Shown here in pieces: positions 33,413 through 42,827 of a DNA stretch of 64,000 nucleotides. The stretch comes from CAWINY01 sp963837635 (lineage in GTDB: Bacteria; Acidobacteriota; Terriglobia; Terriglobales; Acidobacteriaceae), in NCBI GenBank assembly GCA_963837635.1, contig CAWINY010000007.1, positions 806,001-870,000 of the forward strand, written 5' to 3'. A program made the position numbers and the translations under genes. Below the pieces are notes generated by a model. That model was not told the origin of the DNA. It searched no databases and saw only the letters and a list, made by a program, of their open reading frames with translations. Numbering within the stretch: the first letter of the stretch is position 1; every line of letters begins with the position of its first letter.

Positions 33413-34828
33413 GTGAACCTTGACGACACCATCGTGGCCATTGCCACGCCTGCGGGCCGGGGCGGGATCGGGGTGGTGCGCCTGTCGGGGCCGGAAGCCC
33501 GGGCGATTGCCGCGCCGCTGCTGCGCCTTAAGCATCCGCTGGAGACGGGCCGCGCGATCTTCGGCCAGCTCATTGACCTGGAAACCGGCGAGCGCATTGA
33601 TCAAGTTGTCGTGTCGTTCTTCGAGAAGCCGCATTCCTACACAACCGACGACGTGCTGGAGATCTCGGCGCACGGCAGCCCGGTCGTGCTGCGGCATGTG
33701 GTCGAGTTGGCGCTGGCGCGCGGGGCGCGGCTGGCCGAGCCGGGCGAATTCACCATGCGCGCCTTCCTCAACGGGCGGCTGGATTTGACCCAGGCCGAGG
33801 CGGTGCGCGACCTGATCGAATCGCAAACCCTCTACCAGGCCAAAGTTGCCGCGCAACAATTGGGCGGCGCGCTGTCCAACCGGATTGCGCCGATCAAGCA
33901 AAAGCTGGTCGAACTGATCGCCCTGCTCGAGGCGGGGATCGACTTCGCCGAAGACGACGTATCGGTGCTCCCCACCCCACAGGCGCTGGAACGTGTGGCC
34001 TGCATCCGCGAGCCGCTGGAGCGGCTGCGCGAATCCTTCGCCTACGGCAAGGTGGTACACGAAGGCTTAACGCTGGCGATCGTGGGCGCGCCGAATGTGG
34101 GCAAGTCCAGCCTGTTTAACCGGCTGGTCGAACACGAACGCGCCATTGTCACGGCCACCCCGGGCACCACGCGCGACCTGGTAAGCGAGACCGTGGCCGT
34201 CGGCGGCATCCCCGTGCGGCTGGTGGACACAGCCGGCATCCGCCAAGCGCGCGACGAGGCCGAGAGCATCGGCGTGGGCAAGAGCATGGAGGCGCTGGCC
34301 GAAGCCGATATCGTGCTGATCGTCACCGATATCGGCGCCGTACAGGATGAAGACCAGCACGAGTTGACCGGCCAATTGCTCGCCAAGACGATCAGCCGCA
34401 AACGTCTACTGGTGCGCAACAAGAGCGACTTGTACACGGCGGACCGAGCCGACCCGTTCACCTCGGCAAGCGCAAGAGCCACGCCTGCCGGGGACTCCGC
34501 ATGGTGGTCGGGGGAAACGGAAGCGATCCGCACCTCGGCGCTGACCGGGCAAGGCATGGAGGAGCTACGGTCGAAGATCCTGGCGCTGGCGGGCGCTGGC
34601 GGTCAGCAGGAGCAAGGCTTCCTCACCAACCTGCGCCAGCAGACGCTTATCACGGACTGCCTCGCTGCGCTGGATGCGGCGGCCGCCGCGCTATCGAGTG
34701 CCACCCCGCACGAGATGGTGCTGCTCGATCTCTACACCGCCTTGCGAGCACTGGACGAGATCACCGGGGCAACCACCACCGAGGACATCCTGGCTTTGAT
34801 CTTCAGCAGCTTCTGCATTGGCAAATAG
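33413..34828 (+). CDS. mnmE: tRNA modification GTPase MnmE (TrmE)
   Basis: Seen: 471 aa from GTG 33413 (MNLDDTIVAIATPAGRGGIG). N-terminal tetrahydrofolate-binding domain (1-120), then a helical domain with an inserted G domain: P-loop GAPNVGKSSLF, TTRD, DTAGIR, NKSD, and the C-terminal FCIGK with the essential Cys. Role: with MnmG makes the cmnm5 modification at U34 of certain tRNAs. No partner gene adjoins. The ribosome site is weak (ATCAGCAGG). Confidence 0.96.
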   Translation: MNLDDTIVAIATPAGRGGIGVVRLSGPEARAIAAPLLRLKHPLETGRAIFGQLIDLETGERIDQVVVSFFEKPHSYTTDDVLEISAHGSPVVLRHVVELALARGARLAEPGEFTMRAFLNGRLDLTQAEAVRDLIESQTLYQAKVAAQQLGGALSNRIAPIKQKLVELIALLEAGIDFAEDDVSVLPTPQALERVACIREPLERLRESFAYGKVVHEGLTLAIVGAPNVGKSSLFNRLVEHERAIVTATPGTTRDLVSETVAVGGIPVRLVDTAGIRQARDEAESIGVGKSMEALAEADIVLIVTDIGAVQDEDQHELTGQLLAKTISRKRLLVRNKSDLYTADRADPFTSASARATPAGDSAWWSGETEAIRTSALTGQGMEELRSKILALAGAGGQQEQGFLTNLRQQTLITDCLAALDAAAAALSSATPHEMVLLDLYTALRALDEITGATTTEDILALIFSSFCIGK

Positions 34829-35033
34829 TTCTACGTGCCAGAACGTCCTAAAAAAGTCCCAAGAAGCACAGACTGCAGTTGTAAGTTGTACAAATCGATA
34901 ATCTTATTTGCGACAGGAACCGGCCATGCCCACCTGTTATCCTTGACGGACGATTCACGATTCACCTTAGCGGGAAGCCAAATCAGACCCCAGTGGGATC
35001 TCCCGCTTCGGACCCATTGTCTTTGAGGAAATC

Positions 35034-35609
35034 ATGGCCGCATTGATCGACGCCATTGACGTAAAGCGCAAAATGTTCTTCGAGGTCGAAAACACCCCGT
35101 TCCTGTGCCTGGAAGCGGAGGTTTCCACCCCCACCGCCAGGGGCGCCCAGACCTTGGTCCGCCTGAAGATGCGCAACCTTCTCACCCGCGCTGTCTTTGA
35201 CAAGACCTTCAAGGCCAGCGACAAGTTCAAGGAACCGGACCTCCAGATGGTCGAGGCATCCTACCTGTACAGCGACGGAGATGGTGTTCACTTCATGGAC
35301 CAGGAGAGCTTCGAGACCCTCACCCTCTCCGGCGAAATGACCGGGGACGCCCTGGACTTTATCGTGGAAGGAGCCATCATCCAGTTACATAAGTACAACG
35401 GCAACCCCATCGGGTTACAGCTGCCACCCCACGTGGAGCTGGCTGTCACCTATACCGAACCCGGTGCCCGTAGCGACACGGCAAGCGGTAACGTAACCAA
35501 GCCAGCGAAGCTGGAGACTGGCATCGAAATCCGCGTTCCCCTCTTCATTAAGCAAGGTGAAAAAGTCAAGGTGTCCACGGAAACGCGGGAGTTCGCTGGG
35601 AGGGTCTGA
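35034..35609 (+). CDS. efp: Elongation factor P family protein with YeiP/EfpL-type loop
   Basis: Seen: 191 aa with the three EF-P domains: KOW-like (1-65), OB (about 70-125) and C-terminal OB with DTASGNVTKPAKLETG and IRVPLFIKQGEKVKV. The tip loop that reaches the peptidyl-transferase centre reads TPTARGAQT, with Arg 36 at the tip rather than the usual Lys; this is close to the SPTARGAAT loop of E. coli YeiP (EfpL). Role: relieves ribosome stalling at poly-Pro or related motifs. Whether the Arg is modified cannot be told; no modification gene is seen nearby. ATG 35034 is chosen since GAGGAAA stands just upstream. Confidence 0.92.
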   Translation: MAALIDAIDVKRKMFFEVENTPFLCLEAEVSTPTARGAQTLVRLKMRNLLTRAVFDKTFKASDKFKEPDLQMVEASYLYSDGDGVHFMDQESFETLTLSGEMTGDALDFIVEGAIIQLHKYNGNPIGLQLPPHVELAVTYTEPGARSDTASGNVTKPAKLETGIEIRVPLFIKQGEKVKVSTETREFAGRV

Positions 35610-35809
35610 TTCTTTGCTAATAACTGCGCGCCTGGACCGGAGCCATGCGTCCGGCGTCAGCTTGCGGGGTATACGGGTCGGGCAGCACTCTGGCGAGACG
35701 CTGGCGCTGCACTGCCCACAGTAACTACGGTGAAACCCCGATTGCATTCCCGGACAAGTAGCTGGATTCTCAATGGCAGCAGACTCTGAAAGGTTTCTAG
35801 GAGGATGAC

Positions 35810-36199
35810 ATGCCGAAGGGCGGGACGCCTCCGCTGGTGCCCATGTGGCCCCAGCCGCAGATCCGGGCGAGCAACCAGAACCCATATCCGTTCTTCCCCT
35901 TCGATCCCCATTGGGGCGAAAGTTTGGCGGTAGTGGAGTTCGAGACCTTCTGCGCCCTGCTGCGTTTGGCATGGGTGTCCCCGCGGCCCTGTTTTCTCCC
36001 TGCGGATCGGAGCCAGTTGCAATCCATGCTGCAGCTCATGCGGGTGCGCGGCGGTGCCCCCATTTCGGACCGCGTGATGGCCTATTTCACCCGGCATCCC
36101 GAGACCGGACTGCTCTACTTTCCGCCACAACTGCGCGCCCTGGAACGTCTGGTCGAGGGCGAGAACATGTACTCGCTGCTCTGGGACGACCGCATCTAG
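35810..36199 (+). CDS. Hypothetical protein, possibly DUF1376-like
   Basis: Seen: 129 aa with AGGAGG just before ATG. Opens with a Pro-rich stretch and NPYPFFPFDPHWGESLAV; then VVEFETFCALLRLAWVSPR and LPADRSQLQSMLQLMRVRG follow. The Y/F-PFFPFD start, the short helix and a later D...L...L pattern recall DUF1376 (phage/plasmid replication-type helical proteins), but the match is weak. No membrane or export signal. I do not assign a function. It ends just before a large compound repeat. Confidence 0.6.
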   Translation: MPKGGTPPLVPMWPQPQIRASNQNPYPFFPFDPHWGESLAVVEFETFCALLRLAWVSPRPCFLPADRSQLQSMLQLMRVRGGAPISDRVMAYFTRHPETGLLYFPPQLRALERLVEGENMYSLLWDDRI

Positions 36200-36230
36200 T
36201 CAGGGTAGTGCGTCACTAATACCGCACATT

Positions 36231-36416
36231 ATGCGGCGCGGGTTTTGCAGCCGCTTTAGCGGCTGAGGGCCACCATCCCTCCAAGGGAAAAAGGCACCGT
36301 GGCGCGGGAGTGCCGTCCCTACGGGACTCGGATCACAATTTGTGCGCCCACCCAGGGCTCACGCCCTGGGCTATTTTCTGTCGCCCCTACGGGGCTAAAC
36401 CTAGGCGCAGCCGCTA
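36231..36416. repeat. Compound palindromic repeat (GTCCCGTAGGGAC / GCCCAGGGC type), copy 1
   Basis: Seen: nested hairpins, including GTCCCTACGGGAC (36315-36327 region), CACAATTTGTG and CCCAGGGCTCACGCCCTGGG, in the opposite orientation to the copy at 48015-48103. The outer part has GCAGCCGCTTTAGCGGCTG. No coding content. A shortened relative lies at 50683-50840. Confidence 0.8.
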
Positions 36417-36523
36417 TTTTCATGCTCTGCGGTGCGCCTCCCGGTAAACCCAGGAATGCACTACGCATATCGCGGTAAGACGGCTTTCAAATTGAAAATC
36501 AGAAATCAAAAAAAGAAATTGAA

Positions 36524-37390
36524 TTACCGCCGTGCCACTCTTGGCGGAGCGATCTGGATGCACGATTTCGATCCCACCTGCACGAAAGCCAGCTCGCGGG
36601 CAGAGAGCAGCGTGCCGATGGCTTCGTTCAGCTTGGAGCGCGCTATGAAGTGGGAAAAGAAGTCGCCGAGCTCCTGCTGGTCCGCCGCGACCATGCAGTC
36701 CAGGTACTTCGAGAGCAGCGCCGTCAGCGCCTCGCCAACCGAGAGGTGCATGCCCTCCCGCACCGCCTCCGGCGAATAGCGGTAGAGCTCGTCCCAAATA
36801 CCGCCCTCGCCTTCCCGGTAATCCACGCGGGTGATGCGCAAGCGCGACCAGAGCTCGCCCAGGGCGCGATCCAGCGCAGCATCCGAGACGGAGCCGCCCA
36901 GCTTCTCGCGCAGCCGCGGCTTCGACAATCCACCCTCGGCGCGAATCACCTCGAACGCGTCCTGCGCCAACTGCGAGTATTCCGAGCGAACTCCGGGTTT
37001 CGGCACCTGCCGCGGATTGCGGTCGCCCACCAGCCCATAAAAGAACGGGAAGATGGAGCCGGAAACCAGAAAATTCGTCTGACCGAACGGGTTGGCTTCG
37101 TAGGCTGCCTTGTCGCGCAGCAGGCGGACCATCAACTCGGTCGCGGCCGCCGCTTCCGGATAGCGGAACGCCTGCCTCCAGTTGGGCAAGTTCGCATCAC
37201 CCCCGAGGTAGGCGCCGATGAATGTCGGAGTCGGCGGCATCGGGCTCTTCATCTCGACCGGTGGCAGAGGGTACATCAGACAAAAACCGACCGACTCGAT
37301 GAATTCGCGCGCCTCTTCGAGGGTGCGAATGCCCGGCTGGTCCAGATGCCATTTCTGGCGGCGTGCGTGAATGAGTTCTTGTTCAGTCAT
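36524..37390 (-). CDS. Hypothetical protein, possibly AlkZ/YcaQ-related winged-helix protein
   Basis: Seen: 288 aa, soluble. N-terminal TLEEAREFIESVGFCLMYP, then FIGAYLGGDANLPNWRQAF and FFYGLVGDRNPRQVPK; a probable winged helix in RLREKLGGSVSDAALDRAL and SRLRITRVDYREGEGGIW. The overall look recalls proteins annotated as AlkZ-related (a group distantly tied to the YcaQ DNA glycosylase), but the QxQ signature of AlkZ is not seen, so glycosylase activity is not claimed. It lies on the minus strand after mutL, separated by a heptad-array repeat of about 100 bp. Confidence 0.55.
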   Translation of the reverse strand: MTEQELIHARRQKWHLDQPGIRTLEEAREFIESVGFCLMYPLPPVEMKSPMPPTPTFIGAYLGGDANLPNWRQAFRYPEAAAATELMVRLLRDKAAYEANPFGQTNFLVSGSIFPFFYGLVGDRNPRQVPKPGVRSEYSQLAQDAFEVIRAEGGLSKPRLREKLGGSVSDAALDRALGELWSRLRITRVDYREGEGGIWDELYRYSPEAVREGMHLSVGEALTALLSKYLDCMVAADQQELGDFFSHFIARSKLNEAIGTLLSARELAFVQVGSKSCIQIAPPRVARR

Positions 37391-37392
37391 CT

Positions 37393-37490
37393 AGTCGTTG
37401 GCCGTTGGTCGTTTGTCGTTCGCGGGTGATATGCCGATGACGTCTGCTGTCGCAAGCCAACGACCAACGACCAACGACCAACGACGGTCA
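37393..37490. repeat. Heptad-array hairpin, GTCGTTG type
   Basis: Seen: left arm (37393-37424) of units GTCGTTG, GCCGTTG, GTCGTTT, GTCGTTC; right arm (37454-37490) of units AGCCAAC, GACCAAC, GACCAAC, GACCAAC, the complement. Spacer about 30 bp. The right arm ends at the mutL stop codon. Confidence 0.85.
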
Positions 37491-39524
37491 GATCCTTTTA
37501 AACGCCTTCTGAATGTCCTTTACAGAATACCGCAGCATCACCGGTCGTCCGTGAGGACAGCTCATCGGACACTCGGTTTGCGCCAGCTCGCGCAGCAGCC
37601 ACTCCATTTTGTTGCTCTCGAGCGGGGTGTTGACCTTGATCGCGGCGTGACACGCAATGGAAGCGGCGATCCCGTGCCGCACGGTGTCCAGGTTCATCAC
37701 CTGCTCTTCGCGCTGGAATTGGTCGAGCAACTCGTGGAGCATGGCTTCCACGTCATGCGCCTCGACCCCTGCCGGCGCGGTCTTCACCGCCAGGGTGCGC
37801 GAGCCGAAGGGCTCGACCTCGAAACCGTTGCGCGCCAGCTCGTCGCTGATCTCGGCGTAGATCGCCTGCTGCTGCGGCGTAAGTTCGATGACCAGCGGCA
37901 TCAGCAGGCGCTGGCTCTCGACGCGCTCGACGGCACGCTGTTTCAGCACGCGCTCGAAGAGGATGCGCTCGTGCGCCACATGCTGGTCGATGATCCACAG
38001 CCCATCGCCGTTTGCCGCGATGATGAAGGACTCTCGAATCTGGCCCAAGGGGCGGAGGGAGGCGATCTCCGCAGCATCCATGTCTGCTAGCACCGGCGTC
38101 TGGTTTTCTTGTAGCGCCGGCGTCTCGCCGGCGGGACCCTGCTCGCGTGCCTCGGCCTGCGTGGAAACGCTCCCCGCCTGGATCGGTGGCCGGTTGGGGT
38201 CATTGGGCATCGGCGGAAACTGCCGGATGGGCAGCCGTGGCACAGGCATCGCCGCGTTCGCCTGCACATCGATCCCACTCTCAAAACGAAAAGCCTCATT
38301 GCGCGGCGGAGGGACGGGCGCGCACAAAGCAAAGCTCGTGTCGGCGCCCGTGATGCCCAGCTCGGACCCCACCGGCGAGGCGCCGGCGTTACGCGCACCG
38401 GGGGTAAGCGCCGGGCTCGCCGTGGGTTGTGCGTGGATCTCGCGCGTGAACTGGGGAATGGGCCGCGCCTTCATTAAGGCGGCGCGAACCGAATCGCGCA
38501 CGAAGTCGTGCACCACCGCCTGCTGGCGAAAGCGCACCTCGACCTTCGACGGGTGAACGTTGACGTCCACCTCGGTGTACGGCATCTCCAGGAACAACAG
38601 GACGACGGGGTACACCGTCGCTGGCATCAGGTTGCGATACGCCTCGATGAGCGCGTGCTGCACCACACGATCGCGGATCAGGCGTCCGTTCACGAAGACG
38701 AAGATCGAATTGCGGTTCAGCTTCTGGATTTCCGGTTTAGAGACGAAGCCCTTCAGCTTGAACTCGCCGGGTTCCGCAGGTTGGTAATCCTCTTCGCGAC
38801 GCCACTGCGGTGGCGGAGGCAAGCCGGCGCGCTCCAGATTCAGAAGGGCGGCGACGGGCAGGAGCTGGTCGAGCGTCTCCGCGCCGAATACCTGGAAGAT
38901 GCGCTCGGAGTGTTTAGTCACAGGCGCGGCGATGAGCAGGGCGTTGGTCGCCGAGTGCAGCTCGAAGTGCATGTCCGGATGCGCCAGGGCGTAATGCGTC
39001 ACCAGCGACGCGATGTGACTGAGCTCGGTCGATTCGGCCTTGAGGAATTTCTTGCGGGCGGGGGTATTGAAGAACAGGTCGCGCACGGTAATGGACGTTC
39101 CGACCGGCAGCCCGGCTTCCTCAACCTTGAGCATCTTGCCGCCGGCGATGTCCACCACGGTGGCAGCCTTGTCGTCGGCGGCTCGTGTTTCCAGGTGAAG
39201 CCGTGACACCGAGGCAATCGAGGGCAGCGCTTCGCCGCGAAAGCCGAGGGTTGTGATGTTCAGCAGGTCGTCGGCGTTCTTCAGCTTCGAGGTGGCATGG
39301 CGCTCGAAGCACAGCAAGGCGTCGTCACGCACCATGCCGCAGCCGTCATCGATGATCTGAATGAGCTTCTTCCCGCCCGCCTCCACCCGCACCACGATGC
39401 GGGTTGCGCCCGCATCCAGCGAGTTCTCGAGCAGCTCCTTGACCACTGAGGCGGGGCGTTCGACCACTTCGCCGGCGGCGATCTTGTTGGCTACGTGCTC
39501 GGGAAGGACGTGGATATTACCCAT
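37488..39524 (-). CDS. mutL: DNA mismatch repair protein MutL
   Basis: Seen: 678 aa. GHKL ATPase domain with VKELLENSLDAGATRIVV, IDDGCGM and TLGFRGEALPSI. C-terminal domain: IIDQHVAHERILFE (D513) matches the endonuclease motif DQHAx2Ex4E with one A-to-V change, and CPHGRP (C656) is also present, so this MutL probably has the metal-dependent nickase activity found in bacteria without MutH. The linker (about 370-500) is Pro-rich. Role: couples mismatch recognition to strand removal. It is divergent from the TPR gene; a start at 39524 (ATG) fits. Confidence 0.96.
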   Translation of the reverse strand: MGNIHVLPEHVANKIAAGEVVERPASVVKELLENSLDAGATRIVVRVEAGGKKLIQIIDDGCGMVRDDALLCFERHATSKLKNADDLLNITTLGFRGEALPSIASVSRLHLETRAADDKAATVVDIAGGKMLKVEEAGLPVGTSITVRDLFFNTPARKKFLKAESTELSHIASLVTHYALAHPDMHFELHSATNALLIAAPVTKHSERIFQVFGAETLDQLLPVAALLNLERAGLPPPPQWRREEDYQPAEPGEFKLKGFVSKPEIQKLNRNSIFVFVNGRLIRDRVVQHALIEAYRNLMPATVYPVVLLFLEMPYTEVDVNVHPSKVEVRFRQQAVVHDFVRDSVRAALMKARPIPQFTREIHAQPTASPALTPGARNAGASPVGSELGITGADTSFALCAPVPPPRNEAFRFESGIDVQANAAMPVPRLPIRQFPPMPNDPNRPPIQAGSVSTQAEAREQGPAGETPALQENQTPVLADMDAAEIASLRPLGQIRESFIIAANGDGLWIIDQHVAHERILFERVLKQRAVERVESQRLLMPLVIELTPQQQAIYAEISDELARNGFEVEPFGSRTLAVKTAPAGVEAHDVEAMLHELLDQFQREEQVMNLDTVRHGIAASIACHAAIKVNTPLESNKMEWLLRELAQTECPMSCPHGRPVMLRYSVKDIQKAFKRI

Positions 39525-39701
39525 CCTGGCAATTGTAGCGCTAGTCCTTCGCCGCTGATTCGGTTAACGCCCAAGTCCTCCCGCACCCTCCCAAACAATG
39601 TGCCGTCGCAGGTTGGACATGTCCTTTCGGAACTGCTGGTCAGGTTACTTACCGTGCTAACGTTGAAGGTCAGCTCGCCCTGGGGGCGCCGGAGTCTGCA
39701 C

Positions 39702-42700
39702 ATGTTCGGATTCGGGTTCAATAAGACCAAGGCTTCCAACAACGCCGAGAGATACGTCAAGCAAGGCAAGCTGCACAACGCCATTGCCGAATACGAAAAG
39801 ATCGCAAAACAGGACCCAACGGATCTCACCGTTCTGAACACGGTTGGCGATCTGTACGCCCGGATCGGTGACGCGGACAAGGCCACCGAGTACTTCGGCC
39901 GGATAGGCGACGCTTATGCCGCCGATGGCTTCATCGTCAAAGCCATCGCGATGTATAAAAAGCTGACCAAGCTAAACCCTCAGGCCAGCGGCGCCCTCCT
40001 CAAGCTGGCCGCGTTCTACACTCAGCAAGGTCTCTATACCGACGCTCGCCAGCAATACACGATTGCCGGTGAGCAGTTCCTGCGCCGCAACGAGCTGGAC
40101 CGGGCAGCCAACGTATTCGAGCGGATGGTAGAGCTCGATCCGGAGAATGGTGTTCTGCAGGCCCGGCTTGCCGAAATTCACATGAAGCTGGGCCACTCCG
40201 CCGAAGCCCGCGACGTCTATTACCGCTCGGCTGCGGCGCTGCGCGCCAAGGGCGCGCTGGATGCCGCCGACAGTGCGCTCTCCCACGTCCTTACCTTAGA
40301 CCCGGCATTCAGCAAGGGTCTGCTCCTGCGCGGAATCACGCGGATCGATAACAATGACCCGGAATCCGGCATCAAGTTCCTGGAACAGGCGGCGGATTTG
40401 GATTCCCATCCGGAGGGACTGCGCGCCCTGCTCAAGGCGCTGCTCAAGCTGCAACGCTTTCCGGAAGCCGAGCCGATCGCACGCAAGCTGCTCAGCGTGT
40501 TTAACGATCCCGCTGGGGTTATGTCCTACTGTGAGGCGCTGTTCGCCGCGGGAGCCCATGAAGCTGCTATCCGCGCGTATAGCGAAGCGGCCGACCGCCT
40601 GCTCGCGTGGAACTCTGCCGCCGTGTTGGAGATGCTCCACGGCGCCATCGCCAACGTCAAGACGGATGCGAGAGGACTCGAAGCGCTGTGCAATTTGTTC
40701 CAGCAGGCCGGCGATTCCAGCCATTTGACCGAGGTCACGGAACTGCTCGCCCATGCCTGCGTCCAGGAACATGACCTGCCACGGGCCAGGGATTTGTATA
40801 AGAAGCTGACGGAGATGGAGCCCTCCAATCCGCAGCACCTGGAGCACTATCGCCAGATCGTGGCGCAACTCGGGGATTCCACAACCGCATCTCCGTTGTC
40901 CGCTGACGACGGCGACACGAAGGAACTGGAAAGCTTCAACGAGTTGCCCCCGGCGCTCCCCGGCACTTCCTATAGCAAGGAGGTGAGGGAGGCCATCCGA
41001 GCGGCGATGACCGAGGCGGACTTGTACGAATCCTACAACCTGCCGTCGAGCGCGGTGCTGCAGTTGGAATCCGTTCTGCGAACTGTGCCGCGCGACCCTC
41101 AGGTCAACTGCCGGCTGGCGATCCTCTATGCCAAGATGGGCCGGTGGATCGAGGCGGCAGACCGCTGCGCCGTCGTCAGCACCGCATACGCCGGCGCCGG
41201 TTGCGAGGACGACTCACACCGCTTTGCGGCCTATGCCCGCAGCTACCGCGAACGCGTCACCCCCACGCCCAGCTCCGAAACAAGCGCGCAGCTCGAACCC
41301 ACGCCCAATCCCGCAGCGCCCAAACCCGATGTCGAGGTAATGGAGCACGAGTTCAACCGCGAACAGACCGGGTTTGCGGATCGGGAGACCCCGTGTTTTG
41401 AATTCGACCTGCAATCCGAAGCGCCGCCGCCCCACCGCGTAACTCCGGAAACAGGCACGGAATCGGGAACCGCGTCGATCTCGGAGGCCGTGGATCCGGC
41501 CCCCGTTGCGGCTGCGGAGACGTCCTCAGGGAGCGCTGCGGAAAGCGTCATGGCGGCCAATCCGAGTACCCGCGAGATCGCCCCCGGGACCGAGTGGGAA
41601 GACATGTTCTCGGCGGAGACCACACCGACGGCTGGGGCCGCTGAAGAACCCGAAGCGCCGCTTGGGGCTGAGGTGGCAAATCTCGCGGCGCACGATCTTC
41701 TGCCCGAGGCGGCGCCGGCGACCGGCGACTCCGCTGCGGTCTCCGACCTACTGGACGAAATCCGGTTTTACCTGTCCCAAACCATGTTGCAGGAAGCCGA
41801 ATCGGCCCTGGTGCGCTGCGAGGCCGCCCAGCCAAACCTGCCGGAAATCGTGGAGATGCGGGCGGAACTGGCGCGCCTGAAAGCAAGTGGCGAGCAGGAA
41901 CGTGAGATCCCCGAACTCGAGGTGCTGGGCAGCCCGACGGACGAACCGGGCACGTCCGCTCTCAGCGAATTCGACCTGAGCGAAGTTCCCTTACCCGACG
42001 GAAATGCTCCCACATCGGAGCCGTACAGTGCAATGCCGGCTCCGCCCCCCTGCATGCCTGTGTCCCCGGATAGGGGCTCGTTGAACCTGGGAGTCGAGTC
42101 GAGTACCGCGCTGTTCGATTTGACCGGAACCGTGGAGCCGCTGATTGAGTTCGCAGCTCAAAAAACGGCGGCAACGGCAGACTTCCCTTCCCCGAACCAC
42201 GCTTCTTCCTCGTTAGCAAGCCGAGAAAGTAACCTGCTGGAACTCCCGGTTGGCGATAAATTTGTTCCCAGGGAAGGCGCCCCCGAGCCAACGCCTGCGA
42301 CTCCCCTGGAGTTCCCCAAGCTCGACGGCGGCTTGCGTGGCTCGAGTGGGCTTGAGGACATTAGTTTCGCGCTTTCTGATGTGTTCTCTGAGTTTAAGCG
42401 TGACATGGAGAAGAGCGCGTCGCCGAGCGCGGCGTCCGACGATGTGGAAACGCATTACAACCTCGGCGTCGCCTTCCGCGAAATGGGCCTGATGGATGAA
42501 GCCATCGGCGAAATGCAAAAGGTCTGCCAAGCCGTCGAGCGGGGCCACCCCTTCCCGCAAGTCCTGCAGGCATTCACCTGGTTGGCTGATTGCTTTGTGC
42601 AGAAGGGGGTTCCCGAGGCGGCCATTCGCTGGTACGAAAGAGCGCTCAAGTTCCCCAGCATCGACAACGAGGCGGCGGTAGCGATCCACTACGAGCTCGG

Positions 42701-42818
42701 CTGCGCCTACGAAATGGCCAGCAACAAGACCGCCGCCTTGGGCCACTTCCTGGAAGTTTATGGCAATAACATCGACTACCGGGACGTGGCAGTTCGCATC
42801 AAAGCCCTGAAGTCGTAG
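39702..42818 (+). CDS. Large TPR-repeat protein
   Basis: Seen: 1038 aa from ATG 39702 (GGAG upstream); the open frame continues upstream into the mutL start but that part has no protein-like pattern. Residues 1-300 hold repeated TPR units (AIAEYEKIAKQDPTDLTVLN; AIAMYKKLTKLNPQASGALL; LARLAEIHMKLGHSAEA). More TPR-like units recur in the middle and near the C-terminus (YNLGVAFREMGLMDEAI and LGCAYEMASNKTAALGHF). A Pro/Ala/Glu-rich disordered stretch lies at about 570-860. No signal peptide; probably cytoplasmic. Partners are unknown. TPR proteins of this size and acidic linkers occur in FrzS/type IV pilus-like complexes, but nothing ties this one there. Confidence 0.85.
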   Translation: MFGFGFNKTKASNNAERYVKQGKLHNAIAEYEKIAKQDPTDLTVLNTVGDLYARIGDADKATEYFGRIGDAYAADGFIVKAIAMYKKLTKLNPQASGALLKLAAFYTQQGLYTDARQQYTIAGEQFLRRNELDRAANVFERMVELDPENGVLQARLAEIHMKLGHSAEARDVYYRSAAALRAKGALDAADSALSHVLTLDPAFSKGLLLRGITRIDNNDPESGIKFLEQAADLDSHPEGLRALLKALLKLQRFPEAEPIARKLLSVFNDPAGVMSYCEALFAAGAHEAAIRAYSEAADRLLAWNSAAVLEMLHGAIANVKTDARGLEALCNLFQQAGDSSHLTEVTELLAHACVQEHDLPRARDLYKKLTEMEPSNPQHLEHYRQIVAQLGDSTTASPLSADDGDTKELESFNELPPALPGTSYSKEVREAIRAAMTEADLYESYNLPSSAVLQLESVLRTVPRDPQVNCRLAILYAKMGRWIEAADRCAVVSTAYAGAGCEDDSHRFAAYARSYRERVTPTPSSETSAQLEPTPNPAAPKPDVEVMEHEFNREQTGFADRETPCFEFDLQSEAPPPHRVTPETGTESGTASISEAVDPAPVAAAETSSGSAAESVMAANPSTREIAPGTEWEDMFSAETTPTAGAAEEPEAPLGAEVANLAAHDLLPEAAPATGDSAAVSDLLDEIRFYLSQTMLQEAESALVRCEAAQPNLPEIVEMRAELARLKASGEQEREIPELEVLGSPTDEPGTSALSEFDLSEVPLPDGNAPTSEPYSAMPAPPPCMPVSPDRGSLNLGVESSTALFDLTGTVEPLIEFAAQKTAATADFPSPNHASSSLASRESNLLELPVGDKFVPREGAPEPTPATPLEFPKLDGGLRGSSGLEDISFALSDVFSEFKRDMEKSASPSAASDDVETHYNLGVAFREMGLMDEAIGEMQKVCQAVERGHPFPQVLQAFTWLADCFVQKGVPEAAIRWYERALKFPSIDNEAAVAIHYELGCAYEMASNKTAALGHFLEVYGNNIDYRDVAVRIKALKS

Positions 42819-42827
42819 AATCACTGT

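Noticed and set aside
37393..37490. Possible CRISPR array
   Set aside because: Units are 7 nt with no unique spacers, and the second half is inverted; no cas genes in the window.
39495..39701. Upstream extension of the TPR protein frame
   Set aside because: It overlaps the mutL start and shows no TPR or signal pattern; ATG 39702 with GGAG is the better start.
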